Source: CBDANO01 sp965197665
Lineage (GTDB): Bacteria; Chloroflexota; Dehalococcoidia; Lucifugimonadales; UBA3495
DNA: 64,000 nucleotides
Assembly (NCBI GenBank): GCA_965197665.1
Contig: CBDANO010000005.1
Coordinates: 372,001 to 436,000, forward strand
Reading direction: 5' to 3'
Notes under the pieces: model-generated
Database searches by the model: none
The model's input: only the letters and a program-made list of their open reading frames with translations
Told to the model about the DNA's origin: nothing
Translations under genes and position numbers: made by a program
Shown: piece by piece, positions 16,040 through 24,007 of the stretch
Position numbering within the stretch: the stretch's first letter is position 1
Layout of the letters: every line of letters begins with the position of its first letter

Positions 16040-17437
16040 ATGGTACAAACGAACAAAGACCAAGGCATCACTCGATCTCTAGCCAAGTTCTCCGCCGGCC
16101 TGACCTACGAGGACCTGCCTCCGGAGGTGGTCGAGTGGGCCAAGTACTTGTGCCTCGACTTTGCCGGAGTGGCGCTGAACGGTTCCACCACGCCTTCGGC
16201 CAAAGCGGTGGTAGAGGCCATAGAAGGCATCGAGCGGCCCGGCCCATCGGCCATAATCGGCACCGGCAGCAGGGCGCAGCCCGAGTACGCCGCCATGGCC
16301 AACGGCACCGCCTTCCACAGCATTGAGTTGGACGACGTCAACAACGAGTCCTCCTTGCACTCCGGCGTGGTGGCCTATCCCACGGCCCTGGCCATGGCCG
16401 ACGTGGTGCCGGTGGACGGAAAGAGCTTCATCACTTCCGTGGTGGCCGGCTACGATATCATGGTGCGCTTGGGCCGTGCCCTCAAACCGGCGGAGCATTA
16501 CGGCCGGGGCTTTCATCCGACGGGCACTTGCGGTGCTTTCGGCGCGGCCACGGTGGCCGGCCAGCTACTGGGGCTGGAACACGAGTCCCTTGCCTACGCC
16601 CTAGGAATCGCCGGCAGCCAAGCGGCGGGCAACCTGGAGTTTCTCACCGACGGGGCTTGGACCAAGCGGCTGCATCCGGGCTGGGCATCTCACAGCGGAA
16701 TTTGGGCGGCCCTGCTGGCCCGCTCTGGTTTCGTCGGGCCCACAACCATCATCGAAGGTAGAAACGGTTTCCTCCACGGTTATTCTGGCGACCCCGACGC
16801 CGGGTCGATCATGTGGGGCTTGGGCGACGAGTACCTAATCGCCCGCACCAGCATCAAACCCCACTCCTGCTGCCGGTATAAGCAGGGGCCTATTGACTGC
16901 TTGCTGGACTTGCGGGACCGGCACAGCCTGGCACCTGAGGACGTTGAAGAAGTGACCATCGGGGTGCTCAGCGCGGGCTACAACGTCATTGCCGTCCCCG
17001 AGGATGAAAAGCTCAACCCAAGGTCAACGGTGGACATGCAGTTCAGCATGCCTTTTGGCGCCTCAGTAGCCCTGCTCTACGGCAGCGCGTCGCTGGCGGA
17101 GTACGCTTCCGGCGTGCCCCAGCGGTCCGAAGTCAAAGAGATGATGTCCAGGGTACGCTGCGTCACCGACCCGGACTTGGACGCCCAGTACCCTAGCCGT
17201 TGGCCGTCTTGGGCGGAGATTCAGACCCGGGACGGGCGCAGCCTCCGCAGCGACAGCCAATATCCCAAGGGCGACCCGGAAAACGCTCTTAGCTGGGACG
17301 AGATGAAGCGCAAGTTCACCACTTTATCCAGCCCGGTAATTTCAGAGCAGCGCCAAGCCGAGATCATTGCTCGGATAGAGTCTTTGGACTCCTTGTCCGA
17401 TGTCCGAGACCTAGCCGCGATGCTCACCACAGAGTAA
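16040..17437 (+). CDS. MmgE/PrpD family protein
   Basis: A 465-residue member of the MmgE/PrpD family (2-methylcitrate dehydratase, cis-aconitate decarboxylase and relatives), iron-sulfur-independent dehydratases or decarboxylases of tricarboxylic and related acids. Family landmarks are the helical N-terminus YEDLPPEVVEWAKYLCLDFAGVAL, ANGTAFHSIELDDVN, GYDIMVRLGRAL, GFHPTGTCGAFGAA, WTKRLHPGWASHSG and KPHSCCRYKQGPIDCLLDL. The start is backed by AAAGGAG eight bases upstream. It lies 77 bases after the acyl-CoA dehydrogenase. The exact substrate is unknown; the CoA-linked neighbours suggest a branched or unsaturated acid route (inference). Confidence 0.93.
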   Translation: MVQTNKDQGITRSLAKFSAGLTYEDLPPEVVEWAKYLCLDFAGVALNGSTTPSAKAVVEAIEGIERPGPSAIIGTGSRAQPEYAAMANGTAFHSIELDDVNNESSLHSGVVAYPTALAMADVVPVDGKSFITSVVAGYDIMVRLGRALKPAEHYGRGFHPTGTCGAFGAATVAGQLLGLEHESLAYALGIAGSQAAGNLEFLTDGAWTKRLHPGWASHSGIWAALLARSGFVGPTTIIEGRNGFLHGYSGDPDAGSIMWGLGDEYLIARTSIKPHSCCRYKQGPIDCLLDLRDRHSLAPEDVEEVTIGVLSAGYNVIAVPEDEKLNPRSTVDMQFSMPFGASVALLYGSASLAEYASGVPQRSEVKEMMSRVRCVTDPDLDAQYPSRWPSWAEIQTRDGRSLRSDSQYPKGDPENALSWDEMKRKFTTLSSPVISEQRQAEIIARIESLDSLSDVRDLAAMLTTE

Positions 17438-17439
17438 CT

Positions 17440-17716
17440 AGCTCCGTGGGCAGGTTTTTCAGGCTGCGGATTGGATTGCCGGCACAACAACGTCGTCCCA
17501 TATGATCCGTCTTCAACGAGAGAAGTGGAGTGTGGTTGGCCCGCCGCGGCGGGCCAACCACACTCTCTCTTTCCGGGGTGGAACGACGCGCCTAGCGCGG
17601 GTTGCCCTACGCTCCAATTCCCCGGTCGAGGCCGAGCGATATGGTGCAACGACGTTGTTGCGTTGGGACTCCTACCCCCAGTCGAAAAAACTTGCTTATC
17701 AGGTAAACCAGCCGGT
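17440..17716 (+). repeat. Dispersed repeat family A, long copy 2
   Basis: A non-coding element of about 277 bases filling the gap between two genes. The left end (CTCCGTGGGCAGGTTTTTCA) and right end (reverse complement GCAAGTTTTTTC) form imperfect terminal inverted repeats. In its left arm CAGGCTGCGGATTGGATTGCC is the reverse complement of the right arm of copy 4 at 23.9 kb. The centre is a perfect 38-base palindrome at 17528-17565 (arm GAGTGTGGTTGGCCCGCC). Confidence 0.78.
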
Positions 17717-17739
17717 GGCCGGTCGCGTCTAGTCCGCCG

Positions 17740-18942
17740 ATGGAATTACCACTGGAAGGCGTAAGAATTCTGGAGTTGTCCCAGGCCATTGCCGGGCCCT
17801 TCGGCGCCCGCACCCTGGGCGACTTGGGCGCCGAGGTCATCAAAGTCGAACAGCCGGGTACCGGGGACATGTCCCGGCGCATGGGGCCTCACTTTCTGGG
17901 GGGCGAAAGCGCCTACTACCTCAACTTCAACCGGAACAAACTCGGCGTCACCCTGGACCTGCGCCATCCTCTCGGAAGGGAAGCCTTCCGCCGCTTGGTG
18001 GCTGTGTCCGACGTAGTTTTCGACGCTTTCCGGCCATCCGTCCTTCCTCGATTGGGCCTGGACTACGAAAGCCTCAAGCAAGCCAACCCTACGGTGATTT
18101 CATGCTCCTTGTCGGCCTTCGGACAGGACGGCCCCTACCGGGACCGTCCGGGCTTCGACGGTATCGTCCAAGCCATGGGAGGCGGTATGAGCGTTACCGG
18201 GCGGGAGGGTGAGGCGCCGGTATTCATGGGTTTTCCGATTGGGGACTTGGCCGGGGGTTACGCGGCGGCCCTGGGCATTGTTTCGGCCCTGTACGGCCGG
18301 AAAGAGACCGGCTGCGGCCGGCGCTTGGACGTCAGTTTGCTCGACGTGCAGATCGCGCTGCAAGGGCATCTGGGCCAGTTCTACCTGGTGTCGGGCGACG
18401 TTCCAAAGCCCATCGGCTCCAGCCATCCCGCCAATCTTCCGGTTGGGGCCTACCAATGCGCCGACGGCAAGTACCTTCAAGTGCATTGCGCCAGCCAGGA
18501 GTTTGCTATGCGGCTACTGGAAATGGTGAGCGCCGAGGTTGAAGGCCAAGGGGGTCTCAGGGCGGACCCAAGGTTCGCCACCCAAGGCCAACGAATGGCC
18601 AACCGGGAGACCCTGGACAATGCCCTCTCCCAGGCCTTCGCGGCCAAGCCCCGGGAAGAGTGGGTAGCCTTATGTGAGCAATGGAATGTCCCAGGCGGCC
18701 CGGTGAACAACATCGCCGAAGCATTGGCCGATCCTCAAGTCCGCCTCCGCGACATGGTCGTGGACATGGACCATCCGGTGGCCGGGCCCTACCGCACGGC
18801 GGGCAACCCCATAAAGTCCGACAGTCCGGACAGGTTCGACCCGCCGCCAACCCTGGGTCAACACAATGAGGAAGTATTGGGGAGGCTTCTGGGATATTCG
18901 TCTAAAGACATCCGGTCGCTGGGGGATGCCTCCCAAGGGTAG
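17740..18942 (+). CDS. CaiB/BaiF family CoA-transferase
   Basis: A 400-residue class III CoA-transferase, which moves CoA between carboxylic acids. Seen are GVRILELSQAIAGPFGARTLGDLGAEVIKVE at the N-terminus, YYLNFNRNKLGVTLDLRHPLGREAF, a likely catalytic Asp in DRPGFDGIVQAMGGGMSVTG, and the C-terminal QWNVPGGPVNNIAEAL. Length and layout are complete. It is the third gene of a run with the acyl-CoA dehydrogenase and MmgE/PrpD genes, but a repeat A element of 277 bases separates it from the latter, so shared transcription is uncertain. The acid it activates is unknown. Confidence 0.94.
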   Translation: MELPLEGVRILELSQAIAGPFGARTLGDLGAEVIKVEQPGTGDMSRRMGPHFLGGESAYYLNFNRNKLGVTLDLRHPLGREAFRRLVAVSDVVFDAFRPSVLPRLGLDYESLKQANPTVISCSLSAFGQDGPYRDRPGFDGIVQAMGGGMSVTGREGEAPVFMGFPIGDLAGGYAAALGIVSALYGRKETGCGRRLDVSLLDVQIALQGHLGQFYLVSGDVPKPIGSSHPANLPVGAYQCADGKYLQVHCASQEFAMRLLEMVSAEVEGQGGLRADPRFATQGQRMANRETLDNALSQAFAAKPREEWVALCEQWNVPGGPVNNIAEALADPQVRLRDMVVDMDHPVAGPYRTAGNPIKSDSPDRFDPPPTLGQHNEEVLGRLLGYSSKDIRSLGDASQG

Positions 18943-19030
18943 CGACTCCGCAGGCACACCGGAAGGGTTCTACGAATTTGCCCGGACGTAAGGTTGCCAA
19001 CGGGCCGTAAGTACACGCAAGTTCCGAGAG

Positions 19031-19190
19031 GCTAATTTACCCGGTGTGCAAATTTCTTCTCGCCCGTCCAGACATAACACAGGGTTACCCCACCCTCTTT
19101 TTCCCTCTTCGAAGACAGGCCGTATCGGATGAATACGTTGTTGTGGCGGCAATCCAGTCTCCATCCTGGAGAACTCGCGCTCAGGGTATT
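19031..19190 (+). repeat. Dispersed repeat family A, copy 3
   Basis: The left end is TTTACCCGGTGTGCAAATTTCTTC, followed by CAGGGTTACCCCACCCTC. The right arm contains ACGTTGTTGTGGCGGCAATCC and CATCCTGGAGAACTCGCGC, matching copies 2 and 4. The central hairpin is missing, so this is an internally deleted copy. It lies between the convergent CaiB and amidohydrolase genes. Confidence 0.7.
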
Positions 19191-19200
19191 TAGACCATGG

Positions 19201-20634
19201 CTAGACCGTGGGCCGGGCCAGGACTCCCGGGGCCACTTTCCGGGTCAGATACCGGCCTCCGGGACTGCCGGTCAGCCGTCCGTCTTCCAGAATCACTTTG
19301 CCTCTGAGGATGGTGGTCACCGGATTGCCCTTGGTTTCGAACCCTTCCCAAATAGAGTAGTCGGCGTCCGAATGGAGGTCGTCCAAGGTCAGCTTCTTGT
19401 GCAAATTAGGGTCGAAAATCGCAATATCGGCGTCGCTGCCTACGGCGATGGCGCCCTTCTTCGGGTACATGCCCAGTATCTTAGCGGCGTTGGTGGAGGT
19501 GATGTCGGCGAACCGCTCCAGGGAGATGCGCCCCGTGGCCACCAGCTTGGCGTAGGTCACCGCCAGCCGGGTCTCGATCCCGTTATGCCCGCCGCATACC
19601 GTCTCCAGGGTGTTTCCGGAGAGTTTAATTTCCTTGGAAGTAGTGTAATCGTCGGTAGCGGTGGTGCACATGGGACCGTCCACCAAGCCCTGCTGTAGGG
19701 CGTCCCGGTCGTCTGCGTACTTGATGGCGGGATAGGTGTGAATGATGGTGCCCCCCGGCTTCTTGTAGTCCTCGCAAGTGAACTCCAGGTAGTTGTGCAG
19801 CGCCTCCCCGTATATGGGCAACTGCCGGTTGCGGGCCTCGGCGACCGCCGCCACTCCCTCTTTGGCCGTAGTATGCACGAAGTAAATACCCGTCTCGGTG
19901 TGCTCCGCCAGCCGGATGATCTGCCGGAAAGCAATGTCTTCCGAGATGTTGCTGTGGGCCAAATGCAGGTTATACCCTTGGTCCCGGCCCTCCCGTTTCA
20001 GCTTGCGTTCCATGTAGGTGACCATGTCGTGGTCCTCGGCGTGGACCGCCATGATGCCGCCGTTCTTGGCCACTTGCCGGAAAATGTCCAATAAGTGGCC
20101 GTAAGGACACCGGGCGTGAAAAGTCGTGAAAATCTTGAAGCTGGCGACGCCGGCCTGTATCGCCTCGGGTATCTCTTCAATCAGATTGGGAGGGACATCG
20201 CCGGCCATTATGAAGTGAAACGCATAATCCGTGTAAGTGTGCCCGTCGAAGGCAAGGCGGCGTTGTTCCAACTGCTTCATGATAGGCACGGCGGGGGTGG
20301 ACTCGCCGGAGGTCATGGGAATGCCTCCCGCGAAGTCAACGAAGGTTGTGACCCCGCCGTAGGCGGCGGCCCGGCTGGCCGCTTCGGGCGGCTGGGTGAA
20401 GGCCTCCGGGCGTCCTGCCCAAGTCTCCGGTACCGGTATTCCAATGTGGGCATGGGGTTCTACACCGCCGGGTAGGACTATCTTGCCGCCCGCGTCTATC
20501 GTCCGGCGGGCTTCCACGTCGACGGTCCCGGGCGTTGCCACGAAAGCGATTTGCTCTCCTTGGATTCCCACGTCCATGTCCCCGGCACCCTCCGGGGTCA
20601 CCACTCGGCCCCCTCGAATGATCAGGTCCAACAT
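19201..20634 (-). CDS. Dihydropyrimidinase/hydantoinase-type amidohydrolase
   Basis: A 477-residue cyclic amidohydrolase that opens hydantoin- or dihydropyrimidine-type rings. The metal site is recognisable: HAH in GGVEPHAHIGIPV, the carboxylated Lys in GVASFKIFTTFHARCP, His in MAVHAEDHDMV, His in LHLAHSNISED, and an Asp in TATDDYTTSKEIKL. The C-terminal MYPKKGAIAVGSDADIAIFDPN is typical of the family. The start ATG is preceded by AGGAGGAATAGC. It lies 39 bases after a small dimeric alpha/beta-barrel gene, and the two probably form one transcript. Substrate is not determined. Confidence 0.93.
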   Translation of the reverse strand: MLDLIIRGGRVVTPEGAGDMDVGIQGEQIAFVATPGTVDVEARRTIDAGGKIVLPGGVEPHAHIGIPVPETWAGRPEAFTQPPEAASRAAAYGGVTTFVDFAGGIPMTSGESTPAVPIMKQLEQRRLAFDGHTYTDYAFHFIMAGDVPPNLIEEIPEAIQAGVASFKIFTTFHARCPYGHLLDIFRQVAKNGGIMAVHAEDHDMVTYMERKLKREGRDQGYNLHLAHSNISEDIAFRQIIRLAEHTETGIYFVHTTAKEGVAAVAEARNRQLPIYGEALHNYLEFTCEDYKKPGGTIIHTYPAIKYADDRDALQQGLVDGPMCTTATDDYTTSKEIKLSGNTLETVCGGHNGIETRLAVTYAKLVATGRISLERFADITSTNAAKILGMYPKKGAIAVGSDADIAIFDPNLHKKLTLDDLHSDADYSIWEGFETKGNPVTTILRGKVILEDGRLTGSPGGRYLTRKVAPGVLARPTV

Positions 20635-20673
20635 GCTATTCCTCCTATCGCGGTCCTATTTCGAAATGCCCGT

Positions 20674-20976
20674 CTACGTTATGACTTCCCATATCTCCCG
20701 GTTGCCTTCCACGGTGTTGGCGTTCATGTGGTCTACCGCTTTCGTTCCTTCAGTGTCTATGTTCGCGTAGAACGCCCGCTGGCCCCTGAAGTATTCGTCC
20801 AAGCTTTCCACTTCTATCTGCCAGACCACCGTGTCCATTCTTCCGGCGTAGTCCACGTAGATTTTGCCGCTGGGGTTGCCCGTATTGGCGGAGAACTCGT
20901 TTATTGCCTTGATATTTTGGAGGAATTCGGCCCCCTTGCCCCTAGCGCAGTTCCAAACGTGCCGTACCATGTACAT
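20674..20976 (-). CDS. Small dimeric alpha+beta-barrel-like protein
   Basis: The 100-residue product has the strand-helix pattern of the dimeric ferredoxin-like barrel group (NIPSNAP/EthD-like). It starts MYMVRHVWNCARGKGAEFLQNI and has a middle strand DTVVWQIEVESLDEYFRGQRAF that aligns with the usual hydrophobic strand then helix. No catalytic motif is evident. GGAG precedes the ATG. It directly precedes the dihydropyrimidinase-type gene with 39 bases between them, so it may be an accessory of that pathway (inference). I do not recognise a named family with certainty. Confidence 0.6.
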   Translation of the reverse strand: MYMVRHVWNCARGKGAEFLQNIKAINEFSANTGNPSGKIYVDYAGRMDTVVWQIEVESLDEYFRGQRAFYANIDTEGTKAVDHMNANTVEGNREIWEVIT

Positions 20977-21064
20977 TACTCTTGCTCCTAGACTTAATAG
21001 AGTTCGGACTTAACGGAAGCGGTATTCTCTTTCCGCTCCGCGAGGCGGCTTCAATACCCGGGCG

Positions 21065-21784
21065 TCAGCTCATTTCCTTGGCCTGCAACGTCTCCGGAAT
21101 CCACGCCGTCAGCAAAGCCTCCAATTCATCCCGGCACTCCGCCAGATTATGCTCGGCTCCTTTGTAGAGGACCAATTCCTTGGGTTCCCTGGCGGCGTTG
21201 AATATTTGCTGGGCGCACATGTAGGGAAGGCGCGTGTCCGCCATCCCGTGGACCACCAGCAGCCGCTTTGGCGAAAGCCAGAAAACGCTGCCGGCGCCGT
21301 AGGTTTGAGGTGATAGGGAGACAACGCCTTTTACGTGGCCGCTGGCCGCGCCGGCGGCTATGACTACGGCGCCGCCAAAGGAATGGCCTACGATCACCAC
21401 CGGTTCGTGCTTCATTGATTCGAAGAAGGAGACACCGGCTAGCAAGTCCGCGACACAGCCGTCAAGGTCGTTGGGATCCCGGTAGTCCAAGCGCAAAGAC
21501 GTTATACCTTTCCCTCTAAGTTCCTCCGAAAGCCTGGCGTAGGTACCCGGCCCCGGGCCGCCAAAGCCGCCCCGGGCGCCGCACACCCACACCACCCCAT
21601 ACTTGGACCCTTCCGCCCGGTGAAGGATGGCTTTAAGGTCTCCCTTATCGGTGCGAAACAGTAGGCCCTCGCCGGTATCGCCCTCGTGGGGAGGCCCGGC
21701 TAACACCTCTTGGACTTTCAGAGGACTTTCCACAGAGGCGCCTCGCGGCTGTCGAGGCAAAGGACGAGGAAAGGGACGGGCCAT
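21065..21784 (-). CDS. Alpha/beta hydrolase, dienelactone-hydrolase-like
   Basis: A 239-residue alpha/beta hydrolase. The nucleophile elbow is GHSFGGA, the acid is in VVHGMADTRLPY and the His in KGAEHNLAECRDEL, a classic triad for this group. Before the elbow comes RGKGITSLRLDYRDPNDLDGCVADLLAGVSFF. The start ATG at 21784 has GGAGAG upstream. It lies on the minus strand between another alpha/beta hydrolase (85 bases upstream) and the small alpha/beta-barrel gene (88 bases downstream), forming a loose minus-strand cluster with the amidohydrolase. Substrate unknown. Confidence 0.88.
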   Translation of the reverse strand: MARPFPRPLPRQPRGASVESPLKVQEVLAGPPHEGDTGEGLLFRTDKGDLKAILHRAEGSKYGVVWVCGARGGFGGPGPGTYARLSEELRGKGITSLRLDYRDPNDLDGCVADLLAGVSFFESMKHEPVVIVGHSFGGAVVIAAGAASGHVKGVVSLSPQTYGAGSVFWLSPKRLLVVHGMADTRLPYMCAQQIFNAAREPKELVLYKGAEHNLAECRDELEALLTAWIPETLQAKEMS

Positions 21785-21869
21785 TCTCTTTCTCTCCGGC
21801 CCGGCCGCGGAGCTGCCGGGCGCCTACGCGAGTCTCCGGGCCTTTACTCGGACCAGTTACCCTTGGGAA

Positions 21870-22709
21870 TCACCCTAAGAAGTCCCTTACTACGGCCATG
21901 AAGCTCTGAGGGTTATCTTCGAAGACCATGTGCCCGGCCCGGGGAACCTCCACCAACCGGCCTTGAGGGAGGGAGTCTATCATTCGCTGGGCGGTTTCTG
22001 TGCTCAGAAGGTCGGTTTCCGCCCCTCTGACGATGAGGGTCGGGCAAGAGATTCGGCCCATGGCGGGCCACAAGTCAGCCGCCGGCGCCCCGGTCCCTTG
22101 CCGCCGCTGCTCTCGAACAGCAAGGTCGTAGCGCCAACCAAGTTTGCCGTCGGCCAACTCTTTGGAGGCGTATTGCAACCTGCGCCGCAATACGGCGTCC
22201 GACGCAAAGCGGTTTTGCTTGCTCATGTAAGCAACCAACTCCTCGAAGGAGTCGAACTCTTCCGGCACCTCCTTGATTTCCTGGGTCAATCGCCGGGCCC
22301 CTGTCGGGTCTACCACGGGGCCGATGTCTACGATGACCAGCTTCTCGACCCTCTCCGGGTACTGAGCGGTGAAGGCCATGCTGTTGCGCCCGCCCATGGA
22401 GTGGCCGATGAGGACGAAAGGTTCAAGGCCTGCCGCTTGGCAAAAGCCGGCCAGGTCGGCCACGAAAGCCTCCGTGGAGTAATCGCCGTCCGGCGCCCAA
22501 TCGCTGTCGCCGCGGCCCCGCTGGTCCAAGGCCAGCACTCGGAAGTCCCGGCACAGGTCGGCGGAGACGTCGTCCCAAGAGTGGGCATGGCCCCGGAGGC
22601 CGTGAAGCAGCACCACCACCGGTTTGCCAACGGTACCCCAATCCAAGTAATGCAAGCTCAGGCCGTTGACAGTGATCGTTTTCTCCTGGGGTTGGACCTT
22701 GGTAGTCAT
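21870..22709 (-). CDS. Alpha/beta-fold hydrolase
   Basis: A 279-residue hydrolase from the ATG at 22709, chosen because GGAGGT sits five bases upstream; the open frame runs to 22781 without a good SD. Motifs: VVLLHGLRGHAHSWDDV (oxyanion loop), nucleophile in IGHSMGGRNSM, PTLIVRGAETDLLS with the acid, and the His in VPRAGHMVFEDNPQ. The order and spacing match haloalkane dehalogenase/epoxide hydrolase/esterase relatives. The halide-binding residues that would mark a dehalogenase are not obvious. It lies upstream of the second hydrolase at 21065. Confidence 0.92.
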   Translation of the reverse strand: MTTKVQPQEKTITVNGLSLHYLDWGTVGKPVVVLLHGLRGHAHSWDDVSADLCRDFRVLALDQRGRGDSDWAPDGDYSTEAFVADLAGFCQAAGLEPFVLIGHSMGGRNSMAFTAQYPERVEKLVIVDIGPVVDPTGARRLTQEIKEVPEEFDSFEELVAYMSKQNRFASDAVLRRRLQYASKELADGKLGWRYDLAVREQRRQGTGAPAADLWPAMGRISCPTLIVRGAETDLLSTETAQRMIDSLPQGRLVEVPRAGHMVFEDNPQSFMAVVRDFLG

Positions 22710-22823
22710 ACGGGACCTCCAGATGCCGGTACGGGACTTGCCGGGAAACGGCCCCAGTTTAGCACAACAAGGCCTTAGCAAGCCCGCGCCGGCGATTCAA
22801 CCCCCGGGCCTCGTAAAGTCCTC

Positions 22824-23678
22824 TCAGTCCAGGACCTTACGGGCCAGCTCATCCAACTCCTCGAAGCCCCCGTCTCCATCGCTGGATTCCAGCCATATCG
22901 TGACTTGGTCCGCCCCCGCTGCCTCTAGGTCTTTGATTGATTCCCGGTCCCGGTACCAGCCGGGAGCGCCGAAGCCCAACACGTGGATAGACGCCGGGTC
23001 TCGACCTGCCTTTTCCGCCAACTCGGTCATCGTCTCCCGGCCTCGCTTGATATCTTCCAGCGTTACCAGGTTTGGTATCCAGCCGTCTCCCCACTCGACA
23101 ACGCGCTTGAAAGAGTTTCGCGCCTTGCCTCCCAAGTAAATGGGAGGATGGGGTTTTTGGGCGGGCTTGGGGAAAGACCGGACAGGCGGAAAGTCATAGT
23201 GGGTGCCGTGGTACTCGGCCTCGTCCTTGGTCCACAACTCCTTCATAGCCAAGATTGAGTCCTTGGTCTGAGTCCAGCGGCGGGGGAAGTCTCCGCCCAT
23301 CATCTCAGTTTCTTCTTTGAGCCATCCGGCGCCTATACCGAATATGAAACGGCCTCCGGAGTAGTAGTCCAAGGTAGCGACTTCCTTGGCCAAGAGTAAC
23401 GGGTTGCGCTCCGGTACCAGGCAGACGGCGGTACCCAGCTTGATGGTCTCGGTGACCGCCGAAGCCCTGGCCAGCGCAACGAATGGGTCTACGATCCGGT
23501 TGTATTCCTCGGGGATCCGGCCGTCGGGATCGAAGGGATAAAGCGTAGCCGCTTCCACGGGGATGATGGGGTGTTCCGGGACCCAAAACGACTCAAACCC
23601 CAGGTCCTCCGCTCTTTTGGCCAGCGCCGCAATATCCATGGACGTATCGGTTTGGAAAACGAAAATCCCTATCTCCAT
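22824..23678 (-). CDS. LLM-class F420-dependent oxidoreductase 3
   Basis: 284 residues from the ATG at 23678 (SD GGAGG seven bases upstream; a second in-frame ATG at 23690 overlaps that SD). The protein is luciferase-like: MEIGIFVFQTDTSMDIAALAKRAEDLGFESFWVPEHP, IKLGTAVCLVPERNPLLLAKEVATLDYYSGGRFIFGIGAGW, and KPHPPIYLGGKARNSFKRVVEWGDGWIP. This resembles the TIGR03619-type F420-dependent group. It is the third LLM gene of the region and points to a flexible oxidative catabolism. It ends 114 bases upstream of the hydrolase at 22709, on the same strand. Confidence 0.92.
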   Translation of the reverse strand: MEIGIFVFQTDTSMDIAALAKRAEDLGFESFWVPEHPIIPVEAATLYPFDPDGRIPEEYNRIVDPFVALARASAVTETIKLGTAVCLVPERNPLLLAKEVATLDYYSGGRFIFGIGAGWLKEETEMMGGDFPRRWTQTKDSILAMKELWTKDEAEYHGTHYDFPPVRSFPKPAQKPHPPIYLGGKARNSFKRVVEWGDGWIPNLVTLEDIKRGRETMTELAEKAGRDPASIHVLGFGAPGWYRDRESIKDLEAAGADQVTIWLESSDGDGGFEELDELARKVLD

Positions 23679-23776
23679 AGTATCCTCCATCAGTCGCCGC
23701 CATCGACGGGACAGGTCCGGGCAGTATTGTTGTAGTAACGCCTATTCTGTTTCTGTAATAGCGCCTATTCTAAAGT

Positions 23777-23976
23777 AACTAACCCCGTGCGCAAGTTTCT
23801 TACCGCCGATCCGGGCATCGTGCAAAGGGTTGACCAACCCCGGAAAGAAAGCGGGTGATTGGGCCGGTCCAATCACCCTCCGTTTCTCTTGTGGAAAACG
23901 GGCCGTATCGCACGCCGAGGTCGTTGGGTTGGCATTCCAATCCGCAGCCTGGGGAACTTGCCCATCGGGTTAACCT
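23777..23976 (+). repeat. Dispersed repeat family A, full copy 4
   Basis: The clearest full copy, about 200 bases. The left end TAACCCCGTGCGCAAGTTTC and right end (reverse complement TAACCCGATGGGCAAGTTCC) form terminal inverted repeats of about 20 bases. The body contains GTGCAAAGGGTTGACCAACC and CCCGGAAAGAAAGCGGG, then a hairpin with 10-bp arms (23853-23862 and 23869-23878, arm GGGTGATTGG) whose sequence differs from copies 1 and 2. Confidence 0.8.
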
Positions 23977-24007
23977 GGGAGAGCCGGGAGCTTGGGTTAG
24001 CCGGCGC

